Assembly: GCA_000482145.1 (NCBI GenBank)
Contig: AUXH01000287.1
Span: 1 to 23,402 of the forward strand
DNA: 23,402 nt
Direction of reading: 5' to 3'
DNA from: Strigomonas culicis
Taxonomy: Eukaryota; Euglenozoa; Kinetoplastea; Trypanosomatida; Trypanosomatidae
Shown here: one piece after another, positions 1 to 10,390 of the stretch
Layout of the letters: each line of letters opens with the position of its first letter
How positions within the stretch are numbered: position 1 is the first letter of the stretch
Translations under genes and position numbers: made by a program
Notes under the pieces: model-generated
What the model was told of the DNA's origin: nothing
Seen by the model: the letters and a program-made list of their open reading frames with translations, nothing else
The model's database searches: none

Positions 1-34
<34 letters not shown>
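1..34. repeat. (TA)n microsatellite at the window edge
   Basis: Uninterrupted TA dinucleotide repeat. The window begins inside it, so its true length is unknown. It lies in the spacer downstream of the PUF gene in the transcription direction. Confidence 0.95.
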
Positions 35-37
<3 letters not shown>

Positions 38-998
38 GTACAATGTGGGTATAGCTAAGCGATCGAGTCGAGGAGGTATGAAGTATGAAGTCAATAATAA
101 TAACAAAAGTAAAATGAATACACAAGCATCTTTTTTTTTTAATAATCATTACTAATGAAAAAACAAGTAAATACGTACATACATATCAGAGAACTGCAGT
201 AATAAAGAAGAGGATTACATGTAATAACAACAATAGTAACACACTTAACCACAAAAAATTAAACTTTCAAAACAAACAAGCAAAAAAAAAAGACACACGA
301 AAATGTTCCTCCCTCTCCTTTTAAAAAAGAAGCACAATAACAAGAAGAGACACGCCAGTAATAGAAACAAGAAAAACAGAATAAAAAACACAACTCAACA
401 CCACTAGAGTGGAGGATACTGTGTAGGGTTTTTCTTTCTAAGAAATCTAAATATTTATTGCTTTCTAATTTGCTGTTTTCATTTTTGTTTTTGACTTTTC
501 ATTTCATGAAAGTCCCCGAAGGAATTATATGACCTTTTTTTATGTCTTTTTTTTTTCACTTCTCTACTTGTAATGAAGAAAGGACGTTATCAATTCATAT
601 ATATGTTTTGTTTTTATTAGTTTTTTCTTTTTTTTTCTTTTTGTAAACAATGATAATAATAATAATAATAACACCAGTGATAAAAGACCACTTTTTTTTC
701 TTATTATTTTTTTATTGTTATTATATGCTTTCTTTTGCGTTATATATACATGTAAAAAACACGTACACATACGCACTTTTCTTCTAGTATCAGTAACTCC
801 TTATTTGTATGAACATGAAACATCTGAATATATGTTTTTTTTTTTTTTGGTAAGTCTTCAACAACGAAAAAGGAAAAGAAACAAAAACAAACAAACACAC
901 AATCACACAAACAAACAAACAAACAAAAAAAAGTAAGTATGTCAAAAAACACACATACGTTTTCTCTCTCTCTTTTTTTTTTTTCTATTCCACCGATA
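35..998 (-). other. Spacer / 3' untranslated region downstream of the PUF gene
   Basis: AT-rich, low-complexity sequence with A-, T-, CAAA- and AAT-type runs. The few open frames are made of homopolymer-like codons (K, N, F, L) and do not look coded. It should hold the 3' UTR of the PUF mRNA and the processing signals of the next gene beyond the left edge. The minus strand carries one UGUAUAUA octamer at 743-750, a Pumilio-type site. No RNA gene is seen. Confidence 0.7.
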
Positions 999-3603
999 CT
1001 AAGCACTGAGGCTCATGATGGCCAGTTCCAACTTGGTGATCATCTTTTCCCCGAAGTTCTTCTTCCGAATGAGAGGCACGTAACTCTGCAGACGGACCAG
1101 CAAACCATCTTCCTTACTATTAGTATTGAAGAGGAGAACAGAGGTTGGCGCCACGGTCAGCAGTGTCTGGATGACGTAGTTGCCGAAGGGATCGAGGACC
1201 ACATCGAGCAAAGGGCACTCCAACCGCTTCTGTGGATCTGGTGTCTGCGTCGCCGGTGGCCGCGGGCTGGGCTCGTCGCCGGCCGCGAGCAGCAGGTGGC
1301 AGACTCGCAGAATCACCTCTTCACTCGCCACGCGCACGAGGTGTTCCATCACGTTCGACGCGTACTTGTCCTTGCAAAAGTAGACAAAGTGGTGCTGCTG
1401 CGGCGGCCGCAGGATAAGCATGTCGGCGATCTTGTAAATGAAAAAGGAAAAGCCCTTCTGGTAACACAACTCTATGATGTGCGTTAGGACGTAGTTGCCG
1501 AAGGGATCGGTGCAGAGCGCGTGTATCAACAGTTCCTTGGGGCTCTGATTCTGATTCGGAAACAGAGCCGATTTCTGCGTCTGGGCCTGCTGCGTCGCGG
1601 TGAGGATCTTGTAAATCAGCTGGACCAGTAGGTTGTGTCGGTAGAGTTCCTCAATGCTCTGCTGCTCTTTACTGAGACTCACATTATTATTATTATCGTT
1701 ATTGTTATTGTTGTGAGGCGACAAGGGTAGCGTGGGGAACGAAAACGCTTTGTTCGAAAAAACGGAGTTCGGCGTCTCTGTATTATTGTTATGGTTTGTA
1801 TTGGGCGGCAGCCAAAATACAGACGCGAAGAAATCCATGATTTTCTGTATGATGCAGCACCCCTGCTTGTGCGTGCAGATACGTCGGAGATGGAACAGCA
1901 TACCTTCGTAGAGATAGAATAGTTTCTTCGCGAGCAGTTCATTGTGGCGCGGGCTCGGACGGCCGTAGTGCTCCTTCAAATGCTGTATAAGCTTCAGCAG
2001 CACATGGCCACCATTGACATCAAGGAGCAGCAGTAGCACACTTTGATAAGGAACCTCATGCGTGTTATTATTATTATTATTATTACTCTTAAAGAAGAGA
2101 GCACTCATGATTTCCTCTTCCTCTTCTTCCGTCCGAATCGCTTCAATGACGTGCTGGGCGGCGAAGGTGCCGTGCGGCTGGCAGCTGATCCAATTCAGAT
2201 TATTATTGGCACTGTTATTATTATTATTATTATTATTATTAATATTTATTTTGCGGAGCATGTACAGGCGGATGTAAGTAGGGCTGCACTCGTAGAGCTT
2301 TTGAATCAGAAAATTGCCATAGGCATCCGTCATGAGCTCCGCCATGTGCGTCTGCAGGCATACCAGCATAACGGTCAGCACCTTGTTAAACGGGATGCGC
2401 ATCGGCGCGCGGTGGTGGCCATCGGACTCTTCTCCCTCTCCGTCTTCTTCCTCCGCCCCATCACGCTGCCGCGCCGCCTCCTCCAGGACCGCCTGCAGCA
2501 CGCGACACCCCTGCTGGTCGCGCGCCATGGAGAGCATCTGCTTCTTCAACACCGCGTACGTGTTATTATTATTATTGTTATTGTTATTGTTGTTAGTTGT
2601 AGTAGCATCGTCGCTGGTGATGCTGACGGCGGCCATCCAGTCCGCAAACCGCTTTGCCTTGTCCTTCATGGCGAGCTGCCGCAGCGGCACCGGCGGCGTC
2701 AACAAAAAGTGCGCGTCGACCGACAGCCGTATTTCATCGCGTAACAGGTGCAGCGTAGCCAACACCGCCGCGGGGCTGGCACGGTTCACATTATTATTAT
2801 TAGTATTATTCTGATTCTGATTCTGATTCTGATTATTATTTTTACTGTTATTGTTGTTGTTGGTGTTTGCATTATTGTTTGCGTAGGAATGGTGATGGCC
2901 GGCCGCCGGTGAGGTACGCGACGGAGTTGCTCCATTGGACACAATGGGGCGGAAAGGGGTATGCACATTAGTATTCTGATTATTATTATTATTATTATTA
3001 TTATAAAAGTTATTCGTGCTGTGATGATGATGATTCGGATGCTGCTGTGAGTGGGGAGGCGTTGCCGTGGTAGCGTTTGTGGCACGGACCAGTGATCGGT
3101 CGTAGGCTTTAGGGATGGGGGATCCATTATTATTATTATTCATCGTCAATGAGGAAGGAACCATGTTGGCGATGGAAGAGAGCATAAAGTTATTCTGATT
3201 ATTATTCTGATTGTTATTATTATTATTGTTCACAGGTGAAACCGTTAGTGAGTTAAAGGACAGCTTTTGCGTCGGCGTGTGGTAATAATTATTATTAGTG
3301 TGCTGTGGTTGTTGCTGTTGCTGTTGCTGAAGAAAGAACCCATTTTTGGAAATCGTTTTCGGCGTCCCATTCGTGTACGGATTACTTGTCGGATTGCACG
3401 GCGATGTATGATGAGAGTAGAAGACATTTGTTGTCGAGTTATGGGTGTGACTGAGCTCTTCCTGCTGCTGCTGAAACGCATTTATGTTGAAACGGAGATT
3501 ATGCTGCTGATACCCATTATTAGTGTTATTATTATTAAGGTTCGCTTGGTTGTTATACTGTTGGAGGTGGGTGGGAGAGACGGAGAATAGATCTTCCTTT
3601 ATC

Positions 3604-3636
<33 letters not shown>

Positions 3637-3974
3637 TGATAGTGCTGCTGTGTGAGAAAAGGAGTTGACTGTTGCTGCTGCTGCGATTGTTGCTGCGCAT
3701 CGGCCGACGGTGTCGCTGCCGTGTTGACAATAGTCGACGACAGCGTGTACTTTCCTACCTTATTATTATTATTACTCGGTCGTTCTGCCTCATCACTCGT
3801 GACGATGGCCGCCAGCATCTCCTTGTCAATGCCATCGAAGAAACAATTCGCAAAGGCATCCAGGTGCTGCTTCTGCAGCGGTAGATGGTGGGGACTGTTC
3901 GGGTCCTCGTCCCGCTGCAACATAAAGTTGGCCGGCGTCGTGTGGGTGGAGGTGGCATAGCCCAGCGCGGAGTT

Positions 3975-4011
<37 letters not shown>

Positions 4012-4205
4012 GTTGTTGTTGTGGTTGTGGTGGTCATCAGCGTGGGGGTGGCACAGGAGAAGACGTTTGAGTGGTAGGGCGGTTGTTCGGTGTTAGACTG
4101 CTTGGGTGTGTTATGGTCTTCCATCAGCGTTTGCTGCACCTTAGACAGTAAGTTCATCAGTAAGATATCATCCTCTTCCTCTCTGCTGACCGCGGTGGCT
4201 TGCAT
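999..4205 (-). CDS. Pumilio/PUF-family RNA-binding protein with eight repeats
   Basis: 1068 residues, ATG start and TAG stop. PUF proteins bind short UGU-containing motifs in mRNA 3' UTRs, in the cytoplasm, and control decay or translation. The N-terminal half (about 1-520) is low complexity, with Asn, Gln, Thr and His runs. The PUF domain spans about residues 555-1025. Helix cores are visible near 565 (QGCRVLQ), 631 (YGNFLIQ), 680 (HGTFAAQ), 733 (NGGHVLL), 783 (QGCCIIQ), 904 (FGNYVLT), 950 (YASNVME) and 1008 (FGNYVIQ). Repeats 7 and 8 carry the classical SNxxE and NYxxQ triads. The domain is longer than the usual ~350 residues because Asn-rich inserts separate repeats, with the largest gap between repeats 5 and 6. 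Trypanosomatids have several PUF paralogues; I cannot say which this is. The start is the first in-frame ATG, about 115 nt after a good splice acceptor. Confidence 0.93.
3604..3635 (-). repeat. AAT trinucleotide run coding poly-Asn in the PUF gene
   Basis: A perfect run read on the coding strand as AAT codons, giving ten Asn in the disordered N-terminal half of the PUF protein. It is one of more than ten such tracts in this gene. Length polymorphism is likely. Confidence 0.9.
3978..4010 (-). repeat. AAT trinucleotide run coding poly-Asn next to a Thr run in the PUF gene
   Basis: Eleven consecutive AAT codons, directly preceded in the protein by a run of Thr codons of mostly ACA/ACC type. It lies within the first 80 residues of the PUF protein. 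Confidence 0.9.
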
Positions 4206-4867
4206 CTTTTTTTTTAATTCTTTTTTTTTTTTCTTTCTTACACAGAATGGTAAAGAAAAAAAAAGAAATCAATAAAAAAAAGATAAACAAATAATCAAAA
4301 TAGGATTACAAAGAACTATACTGAAATACAAAAATAGAAAAAAAAAAGAAATATCGACTTGATGTGATATCTTTCGTGCAGTAACAATAATAATAATAAT
4401 AATAATAATGTTCGTTAGACTAAACTCTACAATCAACTGAAAGAAGAATAAAACAAAATAAATAAATAAATAAACGATAGTTTCCGATGGGTCACGTAAA
4501 GTGCCGCGAGAAACAAATTGATGTATATTATTGAGTAATACAAGTGTTTTTATTTACGTTATTTTATATACAGCTTTTCTTTTTAATTGAGTTAAGTTTA
4601 GTTTTTTTTTCTAATAAACAATTTTTATTATACTGTCTTTGAGAAGAAAAAGAAAGAAAGGGAGAAGGAAGAGCGATGTAAAAAAAAAAATAATACAACA
4701 TATACTCAACAATGATTATGTGCATGAAGGAGAGGAATGCGGTTTTTTTTTATGAATATCGATAAGTGCAATAGGAAACAAACAAACAAACAAATAACAA
4801 CAACATGTATGTGAAAAGTGTAGATCCTATTCTTACTCCTTTTTTTTTAAATGGAGGTCCAACCTCT
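4206..4867 (-). other. Spacer between the 263-residue protein gene and the PUF gene
   Basis: AT-rich sequence with an AAT-type run near 4385-4410 and A-rich leader sequence just before the PUF ATG. It contains the 3' UTR of the upstream gene, the PUF splice acceptor and the PUF 5' UTR. A UGUAUAUA octamer is present on the minus strand at 4565-4572. No gene is seen. Confidence 0.7.
4321..4352 (-). promoter_or_regulatory. Candidate trans-splice acceptor of the PUF gene
   Basis: The coding strand has a T-rich tract with few interruptions that ends in TTTCAG at 4326-4321. The predicted spliced-leader addition point gives a 5' UTR of about 115 nt. A second pyrimidine tract around 4640-4675 is farther upstream and could be an alternative. 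Confidence 0.6.
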
Positions 4868-5659
4868 TTAGACAAACTCGCGGACGCGCCGCTCCATAAC
4901 CGATAGCATGTCATGGCACAGCGCGGCGGCTGTCTCCACGGCGTGCGCGCTCGGGCTGCTGCTGCTGCGCACATCCAGCACAACAACGGGTGCCGCATCA
5001 GCCACGGACAGCGCCTCCAGCATCCTGCTCGGCGCGGGCTGCTGCTGCGCGGCCAGGTCCGCGCCGTCGCGCCGCGGCGGTGTGTCGTAGAACACGACCT
5101 TGTCGTACGCGCGCTGCGCCAGCTCGGGGTTGCAATTGGCGGGTGCCTGCCGCCGCCCCTGCCGCTCCGCCACGTAGACGGTGCTGAAGTTCTGCAGCAG
5201 CAGCAGCAGCCCCACCGCCAGCCCGTCCAGGGCGCGCGCCCGCGCGGCCACGTCCGCACGCCGCTGCATCAGCCCGACGTAGCCCAGCAGATGGGCGTGC
5301 AGCGCCGCATACCAGCCGCCGCCGCCGGTCGCCGCCGCCAGCGGCGGCTCGGGGAAGGTATAGGGACTGGCGATGAGCACGAACAAAAAAAAGACGGCGG
5401 CCACGCCGCCGCGCTGCGCCATGGCGTAGCGACGGACGCGCTGCGGGTGCCGGATCCGCCAGACGCGGTTCAGCTTTGTGTGGAGGACGTAGAAGGCATA
5501 GCCGGTCCCGCCCACAGTGCAGGCGCCAAGCGCCGCGGAGAGCTGCAGCGCGCGCCGCAGCCGCCGCTGCTGTGTGGCAAAGTGCTGCTTACGGATGTGC
5601 TGGACATGATTGTAGAGGTAGAGGCTGTTCAGTGCGCCTGCCTCCGTCGTCGCACTCAT
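4868..5659 (-). CDS. Predicted membrane protein of unknown function (263 residues)
   Basis: ATG start and TAA stop. I do not recognise the family. Residues 1-37 are polar and basic. A first hydrophobic segment spans about 38-59, followed by a strongly basic stretch at 61-83 (many Arg). A second hydrophobic segment spans about 84-102. A shorter Leu-rich stretch near 144-156 could be a third segment or a buried helix. The C-terminal part (165-263) is soluble-looking, with a hydrophobic strand near 222-230 (APVVVLDV). The Arg-rich loop between the first two segments would favour a hairpin with its loop on the cytosolic or matrix side. GC-rich codon use contrasts sharply with the flanks, which supports real coding. 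No targeting signal is convincing; mitochondrial or glycosomal membrane location is only a guess. Confidence 0.8.
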   Translation of the reverse strand: MSATTEAGALNSLYLYNHVQHIRKQHFATQQRRLRRALQLSAALGACTVGGTGYAFYVLHTKLNRVWRIRHPQRVRRYAMAQRGGVAAVFFLFVLIASPYTFPEPPLAAATGGGGWYAALHAHLLGYVGLMQRRADVAARARALDGLAVGLLLLLQNFSTVYVAERQGRRQAPANCNPELAQRAYDKVVFYDTPPRRDGADLAAQQQPAPSRMLEALSVADAAPVVVLDVRSSSSPSAHAVETAAALCHDMLSVMERRVREFV

Positions 5660-6403
5660 ACTCTATACCCTATTCTCTCTCTCTCTCTCTCTCTATCTTA
5701 TATATATATATTGGGTTTCTTGTTTCTTTTGATGGAGGGCGTGTGTCAGCATTCAAAGAGGGGGGGGGGAAAGGAAGAATGAAACAGAAGATTGCAGAGA
5801 GAGAGACTGTTCAGACGTCTGCATGTTTTTTTTTTTAAATGTACATTGCATAGTGATAATACTACGGTAATTGTATTTCCGATAATAATAATAATTACGT
5901 GTCTCTTCTTAACGATAAAAAAAAAAGGAGTGTAAACAAACAACAACGACAACAAAAATACTGGGCATCAAGAGGAAGTCCAGACAATTAGATAGACTCA
6001 CAAATGGTCACCACCACCACCACCACCATCAACAACAACAACAAAAACAAATAACAACTGCAAAAAAAAAAACGATAAAAAAGAAAATAACGATGTATTG
6101 TGTATGTATAAATGGACGTGCTTATTTATTTACTATTTATCATTTTTCATTTTTCATTCTTTTTTTTTGATTCTAAAAGAAACAGTTCAAAACATTTTTT
6201 TCTTTCTGACAGCGAGTATGCTAAAGAGCAAAAACAGAAAGAGAAGAACGAAAATAATAATAATATAATAAATAATAAAACGCACACCCATACATATGCA
6301 CATGTAAATCTAAGAAACAAACAATCACACACAAAACAATGCACAACCATTTATAATAATAGCTGAAGCGAAAAAAAAATCTAGCATATATAGTATCACT
6401 CTC
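5660..6403 (-). other. Spacer between the GST-like gene and the 263-residue protein gene
   Basis: Low-complexity AT-rich sequence. It includes a CT/GA repeat at about 5674-5694, a short TA repeat after 5700, a CAC/CAA trinucleotide array at about 6008-6055 and AAT-type runs near 5884 and 6253. It should hold the 3' UTR of the GST-like gene and the acceptor of the next gene. Small open frames here are made of repeats. No gene is seen. Confidence 0.65.
5726..5806 (-). promoter_or_regulatory. Candidate trans-splice acceptor of the 263-residue protein gene
   Basis: On the coding strand a pyrimidine-rich stretch with CT repeats and a C10 run (5760-5769) is free of AG for about 80 nt. The first AG is at 5727-5726. 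This predicts a 5' UTR of about 66 nt that includes a GA-repeat just before the ATG. Confidence 0.5.
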
Positions 6404-7777
6404 TCATAGCGTTATGCCGAGCGCCCGGCGGATATCGCTTGCAACAGGGAGGCTGAGTATGTTCTTGTAATAGTCCACGCAGTACGGGTACAGTGCCAAG
6501 TCGTCGCGACTGAGGCTCTCCGCGGCATCAAACTGCAGAAACGCTTCCCCTCCGCCGTGGCCGGGCTGGAAGATGAGGTAGAGCGCCATCGCGACTGTCA
6601 GATCGGCCGCCGTGAGGCTCTCTCCCACCAGGAAGTAGAGATCCTTCTTCAAACTCTTAAGGAACTGGAGGGCGGCCGCGCCGCCGCTGCCGCCGCCGCC
6701 GGCGGCCGCGCCGATGAGTGGGTATCGGGCGGAGGCGCGCGGCGTCAGCCCTGTGGCGGAGGTCACGAGAGGCTGCGTCGACCGCTTCGGCGTACTCACG
6801 TTGTTGGTGTTATTATGGTTGTTATCATTGGCGGAGGAGGATGGCGCCGCCTCGTGGTCTGCGCTCAGCTGGTTGAAGCGCTGTTTGATGGTGCCTGCGA
6901 CGTTGTACACGGACGGCAGCCGCCCGCCCGCCCGCGCGGACGACAGCGTCTGAAGGTCCTCGAGGAACTCATCGTAGTCGTTGAGCGCCGCGGTCGCCGC
7001 GTCTGCCATCCCACCATTGTTGTTCGTGTGGGTTGCATTCGTCGTGTTCGTATCGGCGGACGCGGCGGCGATGGTGGCGGCGCGGAGGGCAGAGAGCCGC
7101 CCGTCTCGGATCGTGGCGAGGCGCAGCTCGACGCCCTCCAGCGCGGCGAGCAGCGCCTCGCGCTCCGCGGCCGCGGTGGCGGGGTCGCCGCCGTCGCGGA
7201 GGTGGTTCTTCCGGTGCTGCGGCTGGTGGACATCGGAGAAGTAGAAGTCAAGGCGCGTCGCGGCGTAGTCGATCCAGCTGTCGACGAGCGCGCTCTCGGC
7301 GAGTGTGTGGCCGTACATGGCGTAGAGCACCGGGTACTGGGGGTGGGGATACTTCTTCTTCCCGTCGCTGCCGCCCGGCGACGGCGCGCGCTGGCCGGCG
7401 CCGGGGCTCTCACTCAGGCGCTCCAGCGCGTTCAGCTGCACCTCCACGCGGCACAGGTAACGGATGATGCTCCCGTAGTCGAACATGTATCCCTCGTCCG
7501 TCTTGAGGATAGGGAAGGTCAGCAGCGGACAGCAGTTCAACCGCAGCAGGTCCGCGCGCGTCAGCGGCGGCGGCGGCGCCGCGCCCAGCCGCCTCCGCGC
7601 CGCGCCGGTCGGCGAGTTCGCGCTGGCCGTGTCGGACGCGCTCGCCTCCTGTGCGAGCGCGTGGATGTCGTCGGCAGTGAGGTTCACCAGCTTCAGTGAG
7701 ACCCCCGCGTAGGCTGCCACCAGCAGCACGCGCTGTACGTAGGGGTGCTGCGCAGGACCGATCAGAGAAACCACCAT
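6404..7777 (-). CDS. Divergent GST-fold protein, eEF1B-gamma / synthetase-complex-like
   Basis: 457 residues from the ATG at 7777, TGA stop. The N-terminus (about 1-112) reads as a thioredoxin-like GST_N half: a first strand and helix, HPYVQRVLLVAAYAGV; a long Ala/Pro insert; then FPILKTDEGYMFDYGSIIRY, with the cis-proline. The C-terminal part resembles GST_C, with LVGESLTAADLTVAMALYL near residue 390. In between are helices, then Asn/Thr/Ser-rich disordered inserts, so the protein is about twice the size of a simple GST. The position before Pro-Tyr, often a catalytic Ser or Cys, is His. The Glu-Ser pair that binds glutathione is replaced by Tyr-Gly. A scaffold role, as in eEF1B-gamma or trypanosome multi-synthetase complex proteins, is therefore more likely than catalysis. 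The open frame extends upstream to 7828 only through a CT tract and has no earlier ATG. Confidence 0.78.
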   Translation of the reverse strand: MVVSLIGPAQHPYVQRVLLVAAYAGVSLKLVNLTADDIHALAQEASASDTASANSPTGAARRRLGAAPPPPLTRADLLRLNCCPLLTFPILKTDEGYMFDYGSIIRYLCRVEVQLNALERLSESPGAGQRAPSPGGSDGKKKYPHPQYPVLYAMYGHTLAESALVDSWIDYAATRLDFYFSDVHQPQHRKNHLRDGGDPATAAAEREALLAALEGVELRLATIRDGRLSALRAATIAAASADTNTTNATHTNNNGGMADAATAALNDYDEFLEDLQTLSSARAGGRLPSVYNVAGTIKQRFNQLSADHEAAPSSSANDNNHNNTNNVSTPKRSTQPLVTSATGLTPRASARYPLIGAAAGGGGSGGAAALQFLKSLKKDLYFLVGESLTAADLTVAMALYLIFQPGHGGGEAFLQFDAAESLSRDDLALYPYCVDYYKNILSLPVASDIRRALGITL

Positions 7778-8566
7778 GCTGCTGAGAGGGAGCGAGAAGG
7801 AAAGAGAGAGAGAGAGAGAGATGAACAAAGCAAGAGACTACTAGAGAGGAGAGAGAAGGGAGCGACAAGACGGGATCGACCATAAGGATCACAGAAGTAA
7901 TAATAATAAAACACCACAACACACGTTTTTTTTTCTCTTGTTCTTTTGCTGCGTCAGCGGGCTCAGTCACGTTCTTAAAAAGAAAAGAAATACTTTTTTT
8001 TTAGTTTATTTTTTAGTTTATTATTATTAATGTTATTATAATTCTATATGAAGTAATAATAGTAAAAAAAAGGAAACATAATAATAATAAATATGTATAA
8101 GAAACAGCCAGTCGGCCATGAGACAGAAAAAGAAAAAAAAAACAATTACACTAAATACAAAACGAGCTAAAGAGAAATGAAAGTAATAAAAAAAAGAAGG
8201 CCTTTTTCAATGAGTTTTTTTTTTAAACCAAGGTTGATACAGGTTTTCATTCCGCTTGACCGCGTATACTCAGAAAGTGTGTCTGATATATATAAATGTG
8301 TATATAACCAGCATCCATCACGGAGATTCGAAGGATAGATAATAATAGAACGGGGCAAACAAACAAACGAACCACCACCACCACACACAAAAAAAAGAAC
8401 AGCAAAAAGGTAAATAATGATAATGATCGTAATAAACAGAAGCAATAACAACACCAACAGTCGATACATTCTTTCCTCCCCTCTCCCTTTGATTCCTTTT
8501 TTTTTTTTTAAGTATCCTTCTATAAACTACAAATGATTATAGGATGTCCCGGTGCCGGTCCTCCAG
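7778..8566 (-). other. Spacer between the NOT2 gene and the GST-like gene
   Basis: AT-rich sequence with AAT/ATT runs (about 7905-7912, 8020-8035, 8080-8090), a CCA array near 8372-8385 and homopolymers. A slightly more complex stretch lies at about 8225-8335, but I find no tRNA box A/B pair or other RNA gene there. It should contain the 3' UTR of NOT2. Confidence 0.65.
7782..7837 (-). promoter_or_regulatory. Trans-splice acceptor abutting the GST-like start codon
   Basis: The coding strand reads a CT repeat and pyrimidine tract, AG-free for about 50 nt, that ends in CTCAGCAG immediately followed by C and the ATG. Acceptor AGs lie at 7783-7782 and 7780-7779. Either leaves a native 5' UTR of only 1 to 4 nt after the spliced leader. 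Confidence 0.7.
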
Positions 8567-10352
8567 CTATTTCTTGCCCTCGGCCGCTGCTGCTGCTGCT
8601 GCGGCGGCGGCGGCAGCGGCGGCAGCCTGCGTTTCCATCTGTTTCTGATGCTTCTGCCGCGCGACGCTCTCCATCGCGTTCTGGAGTTGATCCACCTCTT
8701 GGATGTCCTTCTTGAAGATGACATGCTTCTCGGGGGTCGTCTCTATCTTCCACTGCTTGGGCACAAACACGGTGAACTTGTCTACGTAGGCCGGGCCCTG
8801 CCCCTCATGGTCCGACATGATCTTCGGCATCGGGTTGACGGAGGCATTGTTGTTGCCGCCCGCGCTCGATGCCATGTAACGGAACCACTGCTGCCGGCGC
8901 GTGTCGTAGCGCCAGCCGCGGTCGCAGAGTGTGCAGGCCGCGGCCAGGTGCAGCACGTCGCGAGGCATGCTGTAAAAAATGTAGAAGAGCGTGTCTTCAC
9001 TGAAGAAGTGGAAGCTCTTGAGTGAAAGTGTCTTGGGCTTTGGTTTCTTGTAGGATTCCGGCAGCTTGTACTCCGGCAGCACATAATGGTCGTGCTCGTC
9101 CAGGAAGAGCGTGCTGACGGTGGGGTACAGCAGGTCCTGGTTTGCCACCTGCAGCCCCAGCATCTGGAATTCGAAACCGCGTGCGATGTACAGGAAGTTG
9201 CTCTGGTCATGCGCACGATCCTGCGGGCTGCGGCCGGTCGCCGGATCAACCGCGCTGCTCGTGTGGACGGGCGGCGCCGTCATCGCAGGCGGCGGCATCA
9301 GCACTTTCATCAGCGCGGCCAGCCCGTACTCGTCCTGCACCTCCAAGATGCTGGAGGAGACCCCTGCGCTTCCCGTCGTCGCCGCCTGCGGTGTTTTGTG
9401 ACTCGCATCGGCGGCGGCGGTTGCCGCGGCTGCAGCCGCAGCGGCCGCCGCATTCGCATTGGCATTATTTTGATTATTAGCGTTCGCGTTTGGAGACATC
9501 ATCATCTGTTGTTGTTGCTGCTGCTGCTGTTGTTGTTGTTGCTTCTGTTGCATCTGTTGATATTGCTGTATCTGTTGTTGGTACTGGAGCTGCTGCATCT
9601 GCTGCTGCAGCATCTGTTGCCGTGCCAGCATGGCCTGGTTGTTGTTGTTATTTTGATTATTATTATTATTTTGATTATTGGCGTTATTGTACATCATGTT
9701 CGCATTATTATTATTATTCTGATTGTTATTATTGATCTGATTGATGAGGAGCGTAGCCAAATTGGCATTCATCTGTGGGTTGTTTGCTGGGTTCGCACTG
9801 TTCTGCTGCTGCTGCTGTATCAGGTTGATTAAGCTTTGCTGAAGCTGTTGCTGCTGTTGCTGCTGCTGCAGCCGCAGCTGCATTTGCTGTACGTTGGTAT
9901 TGTTATTATTATTACTGTTGTTCGCATTGTTTCCAGCTGCTGCGGCTGCCGCGGCGGCAGCCGCCATACTGGGGTTCACGTTCATCATATAGGCCTGGAA
10001 GTTGTTATTGTTCGCCGCCGCGGCGACGGCGGCGGCCATGTTGTTTTGCATGCCCTTGTTTTCTCCGCCATCTTGCTGCGGCTGTGGGGACGAGACATAG
10101 AGCTGCAGCTTTTTGAGCTCCTCCGTCAGCCGTTGCTGCTCCTGCTGAAGCTGCGGTAGGGCGGCGTTGGCGCCGCCATTCGCACCCTGCTGGAGCTGCT
10201 GCTGCTGCTGCTGCACCAGCACCTTCTGCAGCTGCTGCTGTAGGTACTGGTGATAGAGTGCAACTTGCATCTGCATCGTGGCTTGATTATTCGGCCGACC
10301 CGCGTTCGCATTGGCGTTTGGATTCATGTTGGACTGTTGTTGTTGTTGTTGT

Positions 10353-10390
<38 letters not shown>

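Noticed and set aside
1..34. TA repeat as an AT-rich centromere or transcription strand-switch signal
   Set aside because: All genes run the same way and the repeat is cut by the edge, so nothing supports a special role.
6557..7699. 380-codon open frame on the plus strand opposite the GST-like gene
   Set aside because: Antisense shadow with Arg/Val/Gly-rich low-complexity translation; the minus frame shows GST features.
7778..7828. N-terminal extension of the GST-like protein (FISLSLSLS...)
   Set aside because: It begins at TTG, is coded by the CT splice tract, and lies upstream of the acceptor AG.
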